64,000 nt of DNA from Sphingomonas sp. FARSPH (GTDB lineage: Bacteria > Pseudomonadota > Alphaproteobacteria > Sphingomonadales > Sphingomonadaceae): the NCBI RefSeq assembly GCF_003355005.1, contig NZ_CP029985.1, positions 124,001-188,000 of the forward strand, in the 5' to 3' direction. Under the pieces are notes generated by a model. The model saw only the letters and a program-made list of their open reading frames with translations. It searched no databases and had not been told where the DNA came from. Position numbers and translations under genes: made by a program. Shown one piece after another: positions 6,089-14,494 of the stretch (the first letter of the stretch is position 1; each line of letters opens with the position of its first letter).

Positions 6089-7621
6089 TTATTTCTTGTT
6101 CTTCAAAAAATTCTCGAAGCCGGGCGGCAGCTTGGGCATGCCATCCGTCCCCGCCCCGCCGGGACCGCCGAGGCCGGGAAGCCCGCCCCCCGCCTTGGTC
6201 ATCATGTCGCCGAGGTCGGCGCCGCCGATCGCATTGCCAAGGCCGCCGAGCCCGCCCATCGGGCCGCCCTTCCCCAGCATCGCCATCATGCCCTTCAGCC
6301 CGCCCATCTTCTTGATCTTCTTCATGGCGGTGGACATTTCGAGGTGCATCTTCAGGAGCTTGTTGACCTCCTGAACCGTGGTGCCGGAGCCCTTGGCGAT
6401 GCGGATCTTGCGCTTGGCGTTGATCAGCGCGGGGTTGGCGCGCTCCTTGACGGTCATCGACCCGATCATCGCGTCCATGTGGATCAGCACCTTGTCGCCG
6501 CCCGCCTGGGCGACGGCATTCTGCGCCTTCTTCATGCCCGGCATCATCCCGGCGAGCGCGCCGAGGCCGCCCATGCGACGCATCTGCGCGAGCTGGCCGC
6601 GCAGGTCGTTCATGTCGAACTGGCCCTTCAGGAGCCGCTTCGACATGCGCTCGGCGTCTTCCTGCTGGATCGACTCCGCGGCGCGTTCGACGAGGCTGAC
6701 GACGTCGCCCATGCCGAGGATGCGACCGGCGACGCGCGAGGCGTGGAAGGCCTCCAGCGCGTCCATCTTTTCGCCGGTGCCGGCGAACTTGATGGGCTTG
6801 CCGGTGACGGCGCGCATCGACAGCGCCGCGCCGCCGCGGGCGTCACCGTCCATGCGGGTCAGCACGACGCCGGTCAGCGGCACCTGCGCGGAGAAGTTCT
6901 GCGCGACGTTGACCGCGTCCTGGCCGGTAAGCGAATCGACGACGAGCAGGATCTCGTGCGGCGTGGCGATGTCCGCCACCGCCTTCATCTCGTCCATCAA
7001 CGCCTGGTCGACGTGGAGGCGCCCGGCGGTGTCGAGCATCAGGACGTCATAGCCCTGCAGCTTCGCCGCCTGCATCGCGCGGCGCGCGATGTCGACGGGC
7101 TGCTGGCCCGCAACGATCGGCAGCGTCGCGACCTCGATCTGCGTGCCCAGCGTCGCGAGCTGTTCCTGCGCGGCGGGGCGATTGACGTCGAGCGACGCCA
7201 TCAGCACCTTCTTGCGCTCGCGGCCCATCGTGCCGCCGCTGAGGCGCTTGGCGATCTTCGCGGTCGTCGTCGTCTTGCCCGACCCCTGCAGGCCGACCAT
7301 CATCACGACGGCGGGCGGCGTGACGGCAAGCTGCAGCTCGGCACCCTGCGGATCGTCACCGCCGAGCATCTCGACCAGCGCGTCGTTGACGATCTTGACG
7401 ACCTGCTGCCCCGGCGTGACCGAACGCAGCACGCTCGCGCCGACCGCTTCTTCGGTGATCTTGTCGACGAACTGGCGCGCGACGGGCAGCGCGACGTCAG
7501 CCTCGAGCAGCGCGACGCGCACTTCGCGCATCGCGGCACGCACGTCCGCCTCGGTCAGCGCACCACGGCCGCGCAGGCGATCGAAGACGCCGCCAAGCCG
7601 GTCGCTCAGACTGTCGAACAT
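6089..7621 (-). CDS. ffh: signal recognition particle protein Ffh
   Basis: The GTPase subunit of SRP that binds signal sequences and SRP RNA. 510 residues: N domain from MFDSLSDRLGGVFDRL, P-loop GLQGSGKTTTTAKIAKRL near residue 105, DTAGRLHVDQ and TRMDGDARGG in the G domain, then the Met-rich M domain and a long Gly/Met/Pro-rich C-terminus ending in a Lys cluster. The start follows the family N-terminus; an open frame of 31 codons upstream is not expected to be translated. GAGG lies close to the ATG. Its partners are ftsY at 9.4 kb and the SRP RNA at 35.6 kb. Confidence 0.97.
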   Translation of the reverse strand: MFDSLSDRLGGVFDRLRGRGALTEADVRAAMREVRVALLEADVALPVARQFVDKITEEAVGASVLRSVTPGQQVVKIVNDALVEMLGGDDPQGAELQLAVTPPAVVMMVGLQGSGKTTTTAKIAKRLSGGTMGRERKKVLMASLDVNRPAAQEQLATLGTQIEVATLPIVAGQQPVDIARRAMQAAKLQGYDVLMLDTAGRLHVDQALMDEMKAVADIATPHEILLVVDSLTGQDAVNVAQNFSAQVPLTGVVLTRMDGDARGGAALSMRAVTGKPIKFAGTGEKMDALEAFHASRVAGRILGMGDVVSLVERAAESIQQEDAERMSKRLLKGQFDMNDLRGQLAQMRRMGGLGALAGMMPGMKKAQNAVAQAGGDKVLIHMDAMIGSMTVKERANPALINAKRKIRIAKGSGTTVQEVNKLLKMHLEMSTAMKKIKKMGGLKGMMAMLGKGGPMGGLGGLGNAIGGADLGDMMTKAGGGLPGLGGPGGAGTDGMPKLPPGFENFLKNKK

Positions 7622-8130
7622 CGCCTCAAAACCCCATACACACGCGCAACGCAAAAGACGCCGGCGGACGAAACCTCGTCGGCCGGCGTGCGCTCGGTGG
7701 CGCTTGCCTTTCACGTCCCGCGATCGGAACGAGAGGGGCGCTTAGGGGAAACGGGCGCGGAAGGCAAGTCTTGGGGTGGATCGGGGTTTACCAGCCGGTC
7801 CGCCGCCGGCCGGCTCCCGCCCGCCCTTCTTCGTCATCCCCGCGCAGGCGGGGACCCAGAAACGCGACGTTGCAGCAGGAGCCGCACGGCCAGCCAGTCT
7901 GGATCCCCGCCTTCGCGGGGATGACGGTTTCGGAGCAACGCCTTCCCCGCGTCATCCCGGCGAACGCCGGGACCCATGGTTGCGATCGGTCCGAGGGTCA
8001 GGAACCCTCGCAGTCGACCCGCGTCCATGGATCCCGGCGTTCGCCGGGATGACGAAGGGGGTGGAACGATGACCGACAGGGTACATCCACCGCATGGACT
8101 TCACCCCCGCACACCACTAGATCGCGCGGC
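7622..8130. other. 509-bp divergent spacer between ffh and mtaB
   Basis: Promoters for ffh (minus) and mtaB (plus) must lie here, but no convincing -35/-10 pair is visible. The middle is filled by four REP-like hairpins (7832-8055). No open frame with a ribosome-binding site is apparent. Confidence 0.6.
7832..8055. repeat. two REP-like doublets in tandem (four hairpins)
   Basis: Hairpins at 7832-7857 (CGTCATCCCCGCGCAGGCGG), 7900-7927 (inverted; ends GGGGATGACGG), 7950-7978 (CGTCATCCCGGCGAACGCCG) and 8025-8055 (inverted; ends CCGGGATGACGAA). Copies one and two, and three and four, face each other across 40-50 bp of unrelated spacer. This is the BIME-like arrangement of REP elements. Confidence 0.85.
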
Positions 8131-9369
8131 ATGCATGCTCCCGCGCCAGAGGTCATTTCCCTCGGCTGCCGCCTCAACATCGCCGAGAGCGAGACGATCG
8201 CCACGCTGATCGCCGGCCGCGACACCGTGGTGGTGAACAGTTGCGCGGTGACGGGCGCCGCGGTGAAGGCGACGCGCGCCGCCATCCGCAAGGCGCGGCG
8301 CGCGCGGCCGGGGGCGGAGCTGGTCGTCACCGGCTGCGCGGCGCAGATCGATCCGGCGGGCTTTGCCGCGATGGCGGAGGTCGACCGCGTCGTCGGCAAC
8401 GCCGAAAAGCTGTTCCCCGCCGCCTGGGCGAGCGCCGCCCCGGTCGTCGTCGGCGACATCATGCAGGTGCGCGAAACCGCGCCGCACCTCGCCGCGAGCT
8501 TTTCCGCGCACGCGCGCGCCTTTGTCGAGGTGCAGAACGGCTGCGATCACCGCTGCACCTTCTGCGCCATCCCCTTCGGCCGCGGACCCAGCCGATCGGT
8601 GCCGGCGGGCGCGGTGGTCGAACGGATCGCGGGGCTGGTCGATGCGGGCCATCAGGAGGTGGTGCTGACCGGCGTCGACCTGACCAGCTATGGCCACGAC
8701 CTGCCGGGCAGCCCGACTTTGGGCATGCTGGTCGAGCGTATCCTGATGCACGTGCCGAAGCTGGCGCGGCTCAGACTGTCGTCGCTCGATTCGATCGAGA
8801 TCGACGACCGGCTGGCCGAGATGCTGACCGGCGAGGCCCGCGTGATGCCGCACGTCCATCTGTCGTTCCAGGCGGGCAGCGACCTGATCCTGAAGCGCAT
8901 GAAGCGCCGGCACAGCCGTGCGCAGGCGGTCGCCGCGGTCGCCGCGCTGAAGGCGAAGCGGCCGGACATCGCGATCGGCGCGGATTTGATCGCGGGCTTT
9001 CCGACCGAGGACGAGGCGATGTTCGCCGATACGCTGGCGCTGATCGCGGATGCGGACATCGTCCATGCGCACATCTTCCCCTATTCGCCGCGCGCCGGCA
9101 CGCCCGCCGCACGCATGCCGCAGGTCGCCCCCGCGGCGATCAAGGCGCGCGCCGAACGGCTGCGTGCCGTCGCGGCGGAGCGCCGGGCGGCGTGGCTGAC
9201 GGGGCTGGTCGGCACCGCGCAGGACGTGCTGGTCGAGCGGCCCGGCGACCGCGGCCATGCCGGGAATTTCGCCGACGTCGTGCTGACCGGGCACGCGGAG
9301 CCGGGCACCATCGTTACGACGCGCATCACCGCCGCCACCGACACCCATCTCATCGGACAGACGCTATGA
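8131..9369 (+). CDS. mtaB: tRNA t6A37 methylthiotransferase (MiaB family)
   Basis: A radical-SAM methylthiotransferase expected to convert t6A37 to ms2t6A37 in tRNA. 412 residues. The N-terminal [4Fe-4S] cysteines are in LGCRLN, VVNSCAVTG and VTGCAAQ; the radical SAM triad is NGCDHRCTFCAIPFGRG near residues 135-150; a TRAM-like domain closes the protein. The family order of motifs fits MtaB/YqeV rather than MiaB or RimO, though the assignment within the family is by recognition only. The stop overlaps the ftsY start as ATGA, so the two are coupled. Confidence 0.88.
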   Translation: MHAPAPEVISLGCRLNIAESETIATLIAGRDTVVVNSCAVTGAAVKATRAAIRKARRARPGAELVVTGCAAQIDPAGFAAMAEVDRVVGNAEKLFPAAWASAAPVVVGDIMQVRETAPHLAASFSAHARAFVEVQNGCDHRCTFCAIPFGRGPSRSVPAGAVVERIAGLVDAGHQEVVLTGVDLTSYGHDLPGSPTLGMLVERILMHVPKLARLRLSSLDSIEIDDRLAEMLTGEARVMPHVHLSFQAGSDLILKRMKRRHSRAQAVAAVAALKAKRPDIAIGADLIAGFPTEDEAMFADTLALIADADIVHAHIFPYSPRAGTPAARMPQVAPAAIKARAERLRAVAAERRAAWLTGLVGTAQDVLVERPGDRGHAGNFADVVLTGHAEPGTIVTTRITAATDTHLIGQTL

Positions 9370-10304
9370 GCACCACTCCCTCCTGGCACGAACGCCTGCT
9401 CGGCGGCTTTCGCAAGACATCGGACCGGCTGGTCGGCAACCTCGCCGGTCTCGGCGGCGCGCGGCTGGACGAGGCGACGCTGGACGATATCGAGGAGGCG
9501 CTGATCGCGTCCGACCTTGGCCCAGAGACCGCCGGGCGCATCCGCACGCGGCTGGCCGAAGGGACGTTCGAGCGCAACATGGAGGAACTGGGCATCCGCC
9601 TGGTCGTCGCGGAGGAAGTGGAAAAGGCGCTGGCCAAGGTGGCGACGCCTCTGGAGATCGAAGCCTTCCCACGGCCGCAGGTGATCCTGGTGATCGGCGT
9701 CAACGGATCGGGCAAGACGACGACGATCGCCAAGCTGGCGCACCTGCTGATGGAGCAGGATTATGGCGTGATGCTGGCGGCGGGCGACACGTTCCGCGCC
9801 GCCGCGATCGGCCAGCTCGCGACCTGGGCAGAACGCGTCGGCGTGCCGATCGTCACCGGGCCGGAGGGCGGCGATGCCGCGGGCGTCGTGTGGGATGCGG
9901 TGAAGAAGGCGACCGAGACGGGCATCGACGTGCTGATCGTCGACACCGCCGGCCGCCTGCAGAACAAGCGCGAGTTGATGGACGAGCTCGCCAAGATCCG
10001 CCGCGTGCTGGGGCGGATCAATCCGGCGAGCCCGCACGACGTCGTGCTCGTGCTCGACGCGACCACCGGCCAGAACGCGCTGTCGCAGATCGAGGTGTTC
10101 AAAGAGGTGGCGGGGGTCACGGGCCTCGTCATGACCAAGCTGGACGGCACGGCGCGTGGCGGCGTGCTGGTCGCGGCGGCGGAGAAATACGGCCTGCCGA
10201 TCCACGCGATCGGGGTGGGCGAAGGGATGACGGACCTGCGCCCGTTCGACCCCAATGAGGTCAGCCGGATCATCGCCGGCGTCGATGCGGGGGTGAAGAA
10301 GTGA
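9366..10304 (+). CDS. ftsY: SRP receptor FtsY
   Basis: The membrane-associated GTPase that docks Ffh-ribosome complexes. 312 residues consisting of the NG core with almost no acidic A domain, as usual in alphaproteobacteria. P-loop GVNGSGKTTTIAKLAH, DTFRAAAIGQL, DTAGRLQNKRELMDEL and TKLDGTARGG are present. The upstream frame is open through mtaB, but the conserved N-terminus (SWHERLLGGFRKTSDRL) fixes the start at 9366. Confidence 0.96.
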   Translation: MSTTPSWHERLLGGFRKTSDRLVGNLAGLGGARLDEATLDDIEEALIASDLGPETAGRIRTRLAEGTFERNMEELGIRLVVAEEVEKALAKVATPLEIEAFPRPQVILVIGVNGSGKTTTIAKLAHLLMEQDYGVMLAAGDTFRAAAIGQLATWAERVGVPIVTGPEGGDAAGVVWDAVKKATETGIDVLIVDTAGRLQNKRELMDELAKIRRVLGRINPASPHDVVLVLDATTGQNALSQIEVFKEVAGVTGLVMTKLDGTARGGVLVAAAEKYGLPIHAIGVGEGMTDLRPFDPNEVSRIIAGVDAGVKK

Positions 10305-10318
10305 TGGCTGTGTCGAGC

Positions 10319-10402
10319 CGTCACCCCGGCCTTGAGCCGGGGTCCCGCTGTTCGCCGCGGGGAGAAGAAGAAGCAGCACCCCGGCCCAAGGCCGGGGTGA
10401 CG
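10319..10402. repeat. REP-like doublet between ftsY and yciB
   Basis: CGTCACCCCGGCC-ttga-GCCGGGG (10319-10347) faces CCCCGGCC-caa-GGCCGGGGTGACG (10378-10402). The second copy ends 18 bp before the yciB start, so its hairpin could lie in the mRNA leader. Confidence 0.8.
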
Positions 10403-10419
10403 AAGATGGAGGTGTCGGC

Positions 10420-11085
10420 GTGAGTCAACAATCGTCCCCCGGCATCCGCATGGGCGTGGAATACGGCCCGCTGCTCGTTTTCTTCGCCGCCAATTTCCTG
10501 TTTCCCGCCAGCCTTGCGATGCGGCTGGTCGGTGCGTCGACGGGCTTTCTGTCAGACCTCGACCGCGCGGGCGCGCTGGTGATCGCGCGGGTGATCGTCG
10601 CGACGGCGGCGTTCGTGCTCGCGACGGTCGCGGCGATGGTCGTGTCGAAGGTGAAGCTCGGCCGCATCTCGCCGATGTTGTGGATTTCGGGGGCGTTCGT
10701 CGTCGTGTTCGGCGGCCTCACCGTCTATTTCCACGATCCCAAGTTCATCCAGATGAAGCCGACCTTTGTCTACGGCATGTTCGCGCTGGTGCTGGGCTAT
10801 GGCCTCGTCAGCGGGCGCCCGCTGCTCGAAGGGCTGCTCGGCGCGGCCTATCCGGGGCTGACCGCACTGGGGTGGCGCAAGCTGACGCGCAACTGGGCGC
10901 TGTTCTTCGCGTTCATGGCGATGCTGAACGAGGCGGTGTGGCGGTCGACGAGCTGGGATTTCTGGGTCGGGTTCAAGCTGTGGGGGGCGATCCCGCTGAC
11001 TTTGCTGTTCGCCTTTGCCAACATCCCGATGCTGCTGCGCCACGGCCTGACCACCGCGGAGGTGGCGGAGCCGCCGGTCGAGTGA
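10420..11085 (+). CDS. inner-membrane protein of the YciB/septation protein A family
   Basis: A 221-residue integral membrane protein with about six hydrophobic segments. Family motifs: YGPLLVFFAANF near the N-terminus, LTVYFHDPKFIQMKPT, RNWALFFAFMAMLNEAVWR and the closing FANIPMLLRHG. The family (YciB/IspA/IspZ) affects cell envelope integrity and division; its biochemical role is unsettled. It starts with GTG, with GGAGG eight bases upstream. Probably the last gene of the mtaB-ftsY unit, although a REP doublet intervenes. Confidence 0.85.
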   Translation: MSQQSSPGIRMGVEYGPLLVFFAANFLFPASLAMRLVGASTGFLSDLDRAGALVIARVIVATAAFVLATVAAMVVSKVKLGRISPMLWISGAFVVVFGGLTVYFHDPKFIQMKPTFVYGMFALVLGYGLVSGRPLLEGLLGAAYPGLTALGWRKLTRNWALFFAFMAMLNEAVWRSTSWDFWVGFKLWGAIPLTLLFAFANIPMLLRHGLTTAEVAEPPVE

Positions 11086-11112
11086 CCGACGGCCCCGCGC
11101 GGCCCGCGGACG

Positions 11113-11964
11113 TTACCGGCGCGATGCGTCGTCGCCGGTGATGATCCGTTCGACGGGCTGGTCGCTGATCGGGCCGGGCGACTGATCCTCGCGCTTGAAG
11201 GCGAACAGCCAGCGCGCACCGAGCCCGGCGACCGCCGCACCCGCGATCGGCGCGATCCAGAACAGCCACAGCTGCGACAAGGCCCAGCCGCCGACGAACA
11301 GCGCCGGCCCCGTGCTGCGCGCAGGGTTGACCGACGTGTTGTCGATCGGGATCGAGATCAGGTGGATCAGCGTCAGCGCAAGACCGATCGACAGCGGGGC
11401 GAACGGGCTGGGCGAGCGCGGATCGGTTGCGCCGAGGATGACGATCAGGAACCCCGCGGTCAGTAGCGCCTCGGCAAGGAACGCCGTCGCCATCGCATAA
11501 TGACCCGGCGAATGCGCGCTATAGCCGTTGGCGGCAAAGCCGCTGGCGACGAGGTCGAAGCCGGGCGCGCCCTTTGCGAGCAGCGCGAGCGCCGCACTGC
11601 CGAGGATCGCGCCGACCAGCTGCGCGGCGACATAGCCGGGCACGTCGCGCATCGGGAAGCGCCCCGCCACCGCCAGCCCGATGCTGACCGCCGGGTTGAA
11701 ATGGCCGCCGGAGATGAAGCCGACCGCAAAGGCCATGGTGAAGACGGTGAGGCCGAATGCCAGCGCGACGCCCGCCATGCCGATGCTGCCGGGCAGGCCG
11801 GCACCCGCCGCGAGCACCGCCGCGCCGCACCCGCCGAGCACCAGCCAGAAGGTGCCGATCATCTCCGCCGCCCAGCGCCGGGCGGTCGCGACGGGGCGCG
11901 GCGGCGGCGGTTCGCCGTGCGAAATCGAACTGGCGGCTGCAGTGACGGGTTGATGAACGGTCAT
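11113..11964 (-). CDS. aqpZ: aquaporin Z-type water channel
   Basis: A 283-residue MIP-family channel with both pore motifs, GGHFNPAVS and NTSVNPARSTGP, and six transmembrane segments. It carries an extra N-terminal stretch of about 30 residues and a charged C-terminal tail relative to E. coli AqpZ (231 residues). The selectivity context (NPARSTGPALF) favours water over glycerol. AGGAGG precedes the ATG at 11964; the open frame continues upstream but without a good start. It converges with the yciB gene. Confidence 0.92.
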   Translation of the reverse strand: MTVHQPVTAAASSISHGEPPPPRPVATARRWAAEMIGTFWLVLGGCGAAVLAAGAGLPGSIGMAGVALAFGLTVFTMAFAVGFISGGHFNPAVSIGLAVAGRFPMRDVPGYVAAQLVGAILGSAALALLAKGAPGFDLVASGFAANGYSAHSPGHYAMATAFLAEALLTAGFLIVILGATDPRSPSPFAPLSIGLALTLIHLISIPIDNTSVNPARSTGPALFVGGWALSQLWLFWIAPIAGAAVAGLGARWLFAFKREDQSPGPISDQPVERIITGDDASRR

Positions 11965-12112
11965 CGATCGCCTCCTCTTTCGGGATCGTCGTCCCGCAGA
12001 TGTGCGGGGTCGGGCGGTCAGAACGCGGCCGCATCGGCCGCGTTCCTGGTATCCTTGCACCTATCGCGGCGTAGAAAACGACCAGCTCCCTGTTGACGTG
12101 CGAACCGCAACG

Positions 12113-12142
12113 AAAAGGGGCGGCGTCTTGCGACACCGCCCC
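12113..12142 (-). terminator. Rho-independent terminator of sodB
   Basis: On the minus strand an 11-bp stem (GGGGCGGTGTC / GACGCCGCCCC, one G-U pair) closes a GCAA tetraloop and is followed by TTTT, about 30 bp after the sodB stop. Confidence 0.88.
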
Positions 12143-12170
12143 CGAAGACTTCCGGTCTGGATCGACGCGG

Positions 12171-12776
12171 TCAGGCGGCGTCGAACCGCTTGCCCGCCTC
12201 GTCCCAGTTCACCACGTCCCACCACGCCTTCAGATAGCCGGGGCGGTCGTTCTTGTAGGTGAGGTAATAAGCGTGCTCCCACACGTCATTGCCCAGGATC
12301 GGCGTGCCGCGATCCTCGACGACGTCCATCAACGGATTGTCCTGGTTGGGCGTCGCGGTGACCTTCAGCGCGCCGTCGGCGGTCTTGATGACCCACGCCC
12401 AGCCCGAGCCGAACTGGCCAGCGCCCTTGGTGTTGAAGTCTTCCTTGAGTTTGTCGAGCCCGCCATAGGCGTCGATCGCCTCCTTGAGCGCGCCCGATGG
12501 CTGCGTCGACCCCTTGGGCGCCATGATCTTCCAGAAGAAGTCGTGGTTCCAATAGCCGCCGCCGTTGTTGCGCACGAGCGCGGGCTGCGACGAGATGGTG
12601 GCGAGGATATCCTCGATCGACTTGCCGGCGAGCGACGGGTCCTTCTCGACGCCCTCGTTGAGCTTGGCAGTATAGGCCGCGTGATGCTTGTCGTGGTGGA
12701 AGGTCATCGTCTCCTTCGAGATGACCGGTTCCAGCGCGTCATAGTCGTAAGGGAGCGGCGGCAGTTCGAATGCCAT
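12171..12776 (-). CDS. sodB: superoxide dismutase [Fe]
   Basis: Dismutates superoxide in the cytoplasm. 201 residues, the usual size. Metal ligands are recognisable as His27 (TMTFHHDKHH), His in GYWNHDFFW, and Asp/His in GNDVWEHAYYLTY. AQFGSGWAWV with a preceding GAG and the overall sequence favour the iron form; a cambialistic enzyme cannot be excluded. AGGAGG lies before the ATG. Monocistronic, with its own terminator. Confidence 0.94.
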   Translation of the reverse strand: MAFELPPLPYDYDALEPVISKETMTFHHDKHHAAYTAKLNEGVEKDPSLAGKSIEDILATISSQPALVRNNGGGYWNHDFFWKIMAPKGSTQPSGALKEAIDAYGGLDKLKEDFNTKGAGQFGSGWAWVIKTADGALKVTATPNQDNPLMDVVEDRGTPILGNDVWEHAYYLTYKNDRPGYLKAWWDVVNWDEAGKRFDAA

Positions 12777-12904
12777 GGCTTTGGCCTCCTGATGATGGAA
12801 CGGGGTTCGCGCCCGTCAACGCAGCACGCGGGGTAATGCTCCCACACCGTTTCGCAAGCGTGATGATCTTTTGAAGAAGGTGTTCGGTTCGCCTTAGCTC
12901 ACCG

Positions 12905-12998
12905 CGTCATCCACGCGGGGGCGGGGATCCAGACGCGCAGGTTGTTGTAACGATCGCGACGTCAGCGTGTCTGGATTCCCGCCTCCGCGGGAATGACG
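12905..12998. repeat. REP-like doublet between sodB and pspF
   Basis: CGTCATCCACGCGGGGGCGG (from 12905) faces TGGATTCCCGCCTCCGCGGG (12972-12998, ending AATGACG). The inner flanks read CCAGACGCGCAGG and GCGTGTCTGG, close to those of the doublet at 32.9 kb, so the whole 94-bp unit is repeated, not just the hairpins. Confidence 0.8.
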
Positions 12999-13017
12999 AC
13001 GAGAGGGGGAGACACGA

Positions 13018-14103
13018 TCACCCGCCCGCGTTGATGAGGTCGTGGCGGCGCAGCGCGTGGCGGAGCTGGTCGTAGGTGAGGCCGAGCGAATCCGCGGTAG
13101 CGCGCTGGTTGAAACGGTGTTCGGCGAGCGCCTTCGCCAGCAGTTCGCGTTCGAACCGCGCGACGCGCGACTTGAAGTCGGACGGCCCGGCGTCGCAGGC
13201 GGCGACGGGGCTGTCCTCCGGTTCCTCGCGCCGTGCCGGCTCGGCCTTGCCGGAAGCTGGGCCGGAAGCTGGGCCGGATGCCGGCCCCGACGCAGGCAAG
13301 GGTGCCGCGCCGCCATGGACTCCGGACGGCCGGTAGGGCGAGGCGAAGGGATCGATCTCGATCCGGTCGACCGGGCCCTCTCCTTCCCAGCGATAGACCG
13401 CGCGCTCGACGACGTTGCGCAATTCGCGCACGTTGCCCGGCCAGCGATGCGTCATCAGCGTGTCGAGCGCGGTCGGCCCGAACCCCGGCCAGCGTTCCCA
13501 CCCGATCTCCGACGCCATGCGCCGCCCGAAATGGTCGGCGAGCACGACGATGTCCCCGGTGCGCGCACGCAAGGGCGGCAGCGTCACCACCTCGAACGAC
13601 AGCCGGTCGAGCAGGTCGGCGCGAAATTCGTGGGCATCGACCTTGTCGGGCAGATGCTCGTTGGTCGCCGCGACGATGCGCACGTCGACGCGCAGCGGAC
13701 GGCTGGAGCCGATCCGTGTAACCTCGCCATATTCGACCGCGCGCAGCAGCCGGTCCTGCGCCGCCATCGACAGCGTGCCCAGCTCGTCGAGGAACAGGGT
13801 GCCGCCGTGCGCCTCCTCGAACCGGCCCGCGCGCGCCTTGGTCGCGCCGGTGAAGGCGCCCGCCTCGTGCCCGAACAGCTCCGCCTCGATCAGCGTTTCC
13901 GGCAAGGCAGCGCAGTTCATCACGACGAGCGGCTGGTCCCAGCGCGGCGACAGGCGGTGCAGACGTTCGGCGACGAGCTCCTTGCCCGTGCCGCGTTCCC
14001 CGATGACCAGCACCGGCCGGTCGAGCGCGGCGGCGCGGCTGGCGCGTTCGAGCGCGTCGAGGAAGGCGCCGGATTGGCCGATGACCTGGGTCGTGCGCTG
14101 CAT
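13018..14103 (-). CDS. pspF: PspF, sigma-54 activator of the phage-shock operon
   Basis: An AAA+ enhancer-binding protein without an N-terminal receiver domain, as PspF should be; PspA normally holds it inactive. 361 residues. Walker A GERGTGKE, the sigma-54 contact loop GAFTGA, Walker B GGTLFLDELG, sensor and R-finger segments, and a C-terminal Fis-type helix-turn-helix (ATADSLGLTYDQLRHALRRH). Between the AAA+ and HTH parts is a linker with four SGPA repeats. The start ATG at 14103 (MQRTTQVIGQS) fits the family better than an in-frame ATG 12 codons upstream. Divergent from the psp genes. Confidence 0.94.
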   Translation of the reverse strand: MQRTTQVIGQSGAFLDALERASRAAALDRPVLVIGERGTGKELVAERLHRLSPRWDQPLVVMNCAALPETLIEAELFGHEAGAFTGATKARAGRFEEAHGGTLFLDELGTLSMAAQDRLLRAVEYGEVTRIGSSRPLRVDVRIVAATNEHLPDKVDAHEFRADLLDRLSFEVVTLPPLRARTGDIVVLADHFGRRMASEIGWERWPGFGPTALDTLMTHRWPGNVRELRNVVERAVYRWEGEGPVDRIEIDPFASPYRPSGVHGGAAPLPASGPASGPASGPASGKAEPARREEPEDSPVAACDAGPSDFKSRVARFERELLAKALAEHRFNQRATADSLGLTYDQLRHALRRHDLINAGG

Positions 14104-14203
14104 CGCCAACTCTTGGCGCAAAATCCCAATGGTCCGCAAGTGTTCATCCGTGGTTCATGCAGATAATACACCCGAAAACCACGCATTTTCGCCGTTTCTG
14201 CAA

Positions 14204-14220
14204 TTGGCACGGCTCGTGCA
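14204..14220 (+). promoter_or_regulatory. sigma-54 (-24/-12) promoter of the psp operon
   Basis: TTGGCACG-N4-GTGCA matches the sigma-54 consensus TGGCACG-N4-TTGCA at all positions but one. It lies 59 bp before the first ORF of the operon and is oriented toward it, in the intergenic region shared with pspF. The AT-rich stretch at 14150-14200 is the expected place for PspF and IHF sites; I cannot define them. Confidence 0.88.
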
Positions 14221-14278
14221 AAGCTCTGGGCAACCCGCCGATGCGGCGGCAACAAGGTTCAGAATTCAGGAGGTTCCC

Positions 14279-14422
14279 ATGTTCAAGTCCGACATCGGCC
14301 GCACGATCGCCGCCATCGCCTGCACCATCGTCTTCAGCGCGACCTGCGTCGCCGGCGCGGTGGGTCCGGCGACCGGCCACGGCGCGTCCGCGACGGCGTC
14401 CGCTGCCCGCCTGACGGCGTAA
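14279..14422 (+). CDS. 47-residue exported peptide, first ORF of the psp operon
   Basis: MFKSDIGRTIAAIACTIVFS begins a positively charged then hydrophobic segment, followed by small residues (CVAGAVGPATGHGASA), which looks like a Sec signal peptide or a single membrane anchor with a very short Gly/Ala/Ser-rich tail. AGGAGG is placed ideally before the ATG. It is the first gene after the sigma-54 promoter, 72 bp before pspA. I know no function. If cleaved after the AVG/GPA region, fewer than 25 residues would remain. Confidence 0.75.
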   Translation: MFKSDIGRTIAAIACTIVFSATCVAGAVGPATGHGASATASAARLTA

Positions 14423-14494
14423 GCAGCGACCCGGGGCGGGCCCATGTTTCCCTCGCCCGCCCCGGACCCAGATTTCCCAGGAGCATCACGACAG

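Noticed and set aside
7832..8055. Repeats that look like a short CRISPR array.
   Set aside because: Units alternate in orientation, vary in sequence and have unequal spacers; no cas gene is near.
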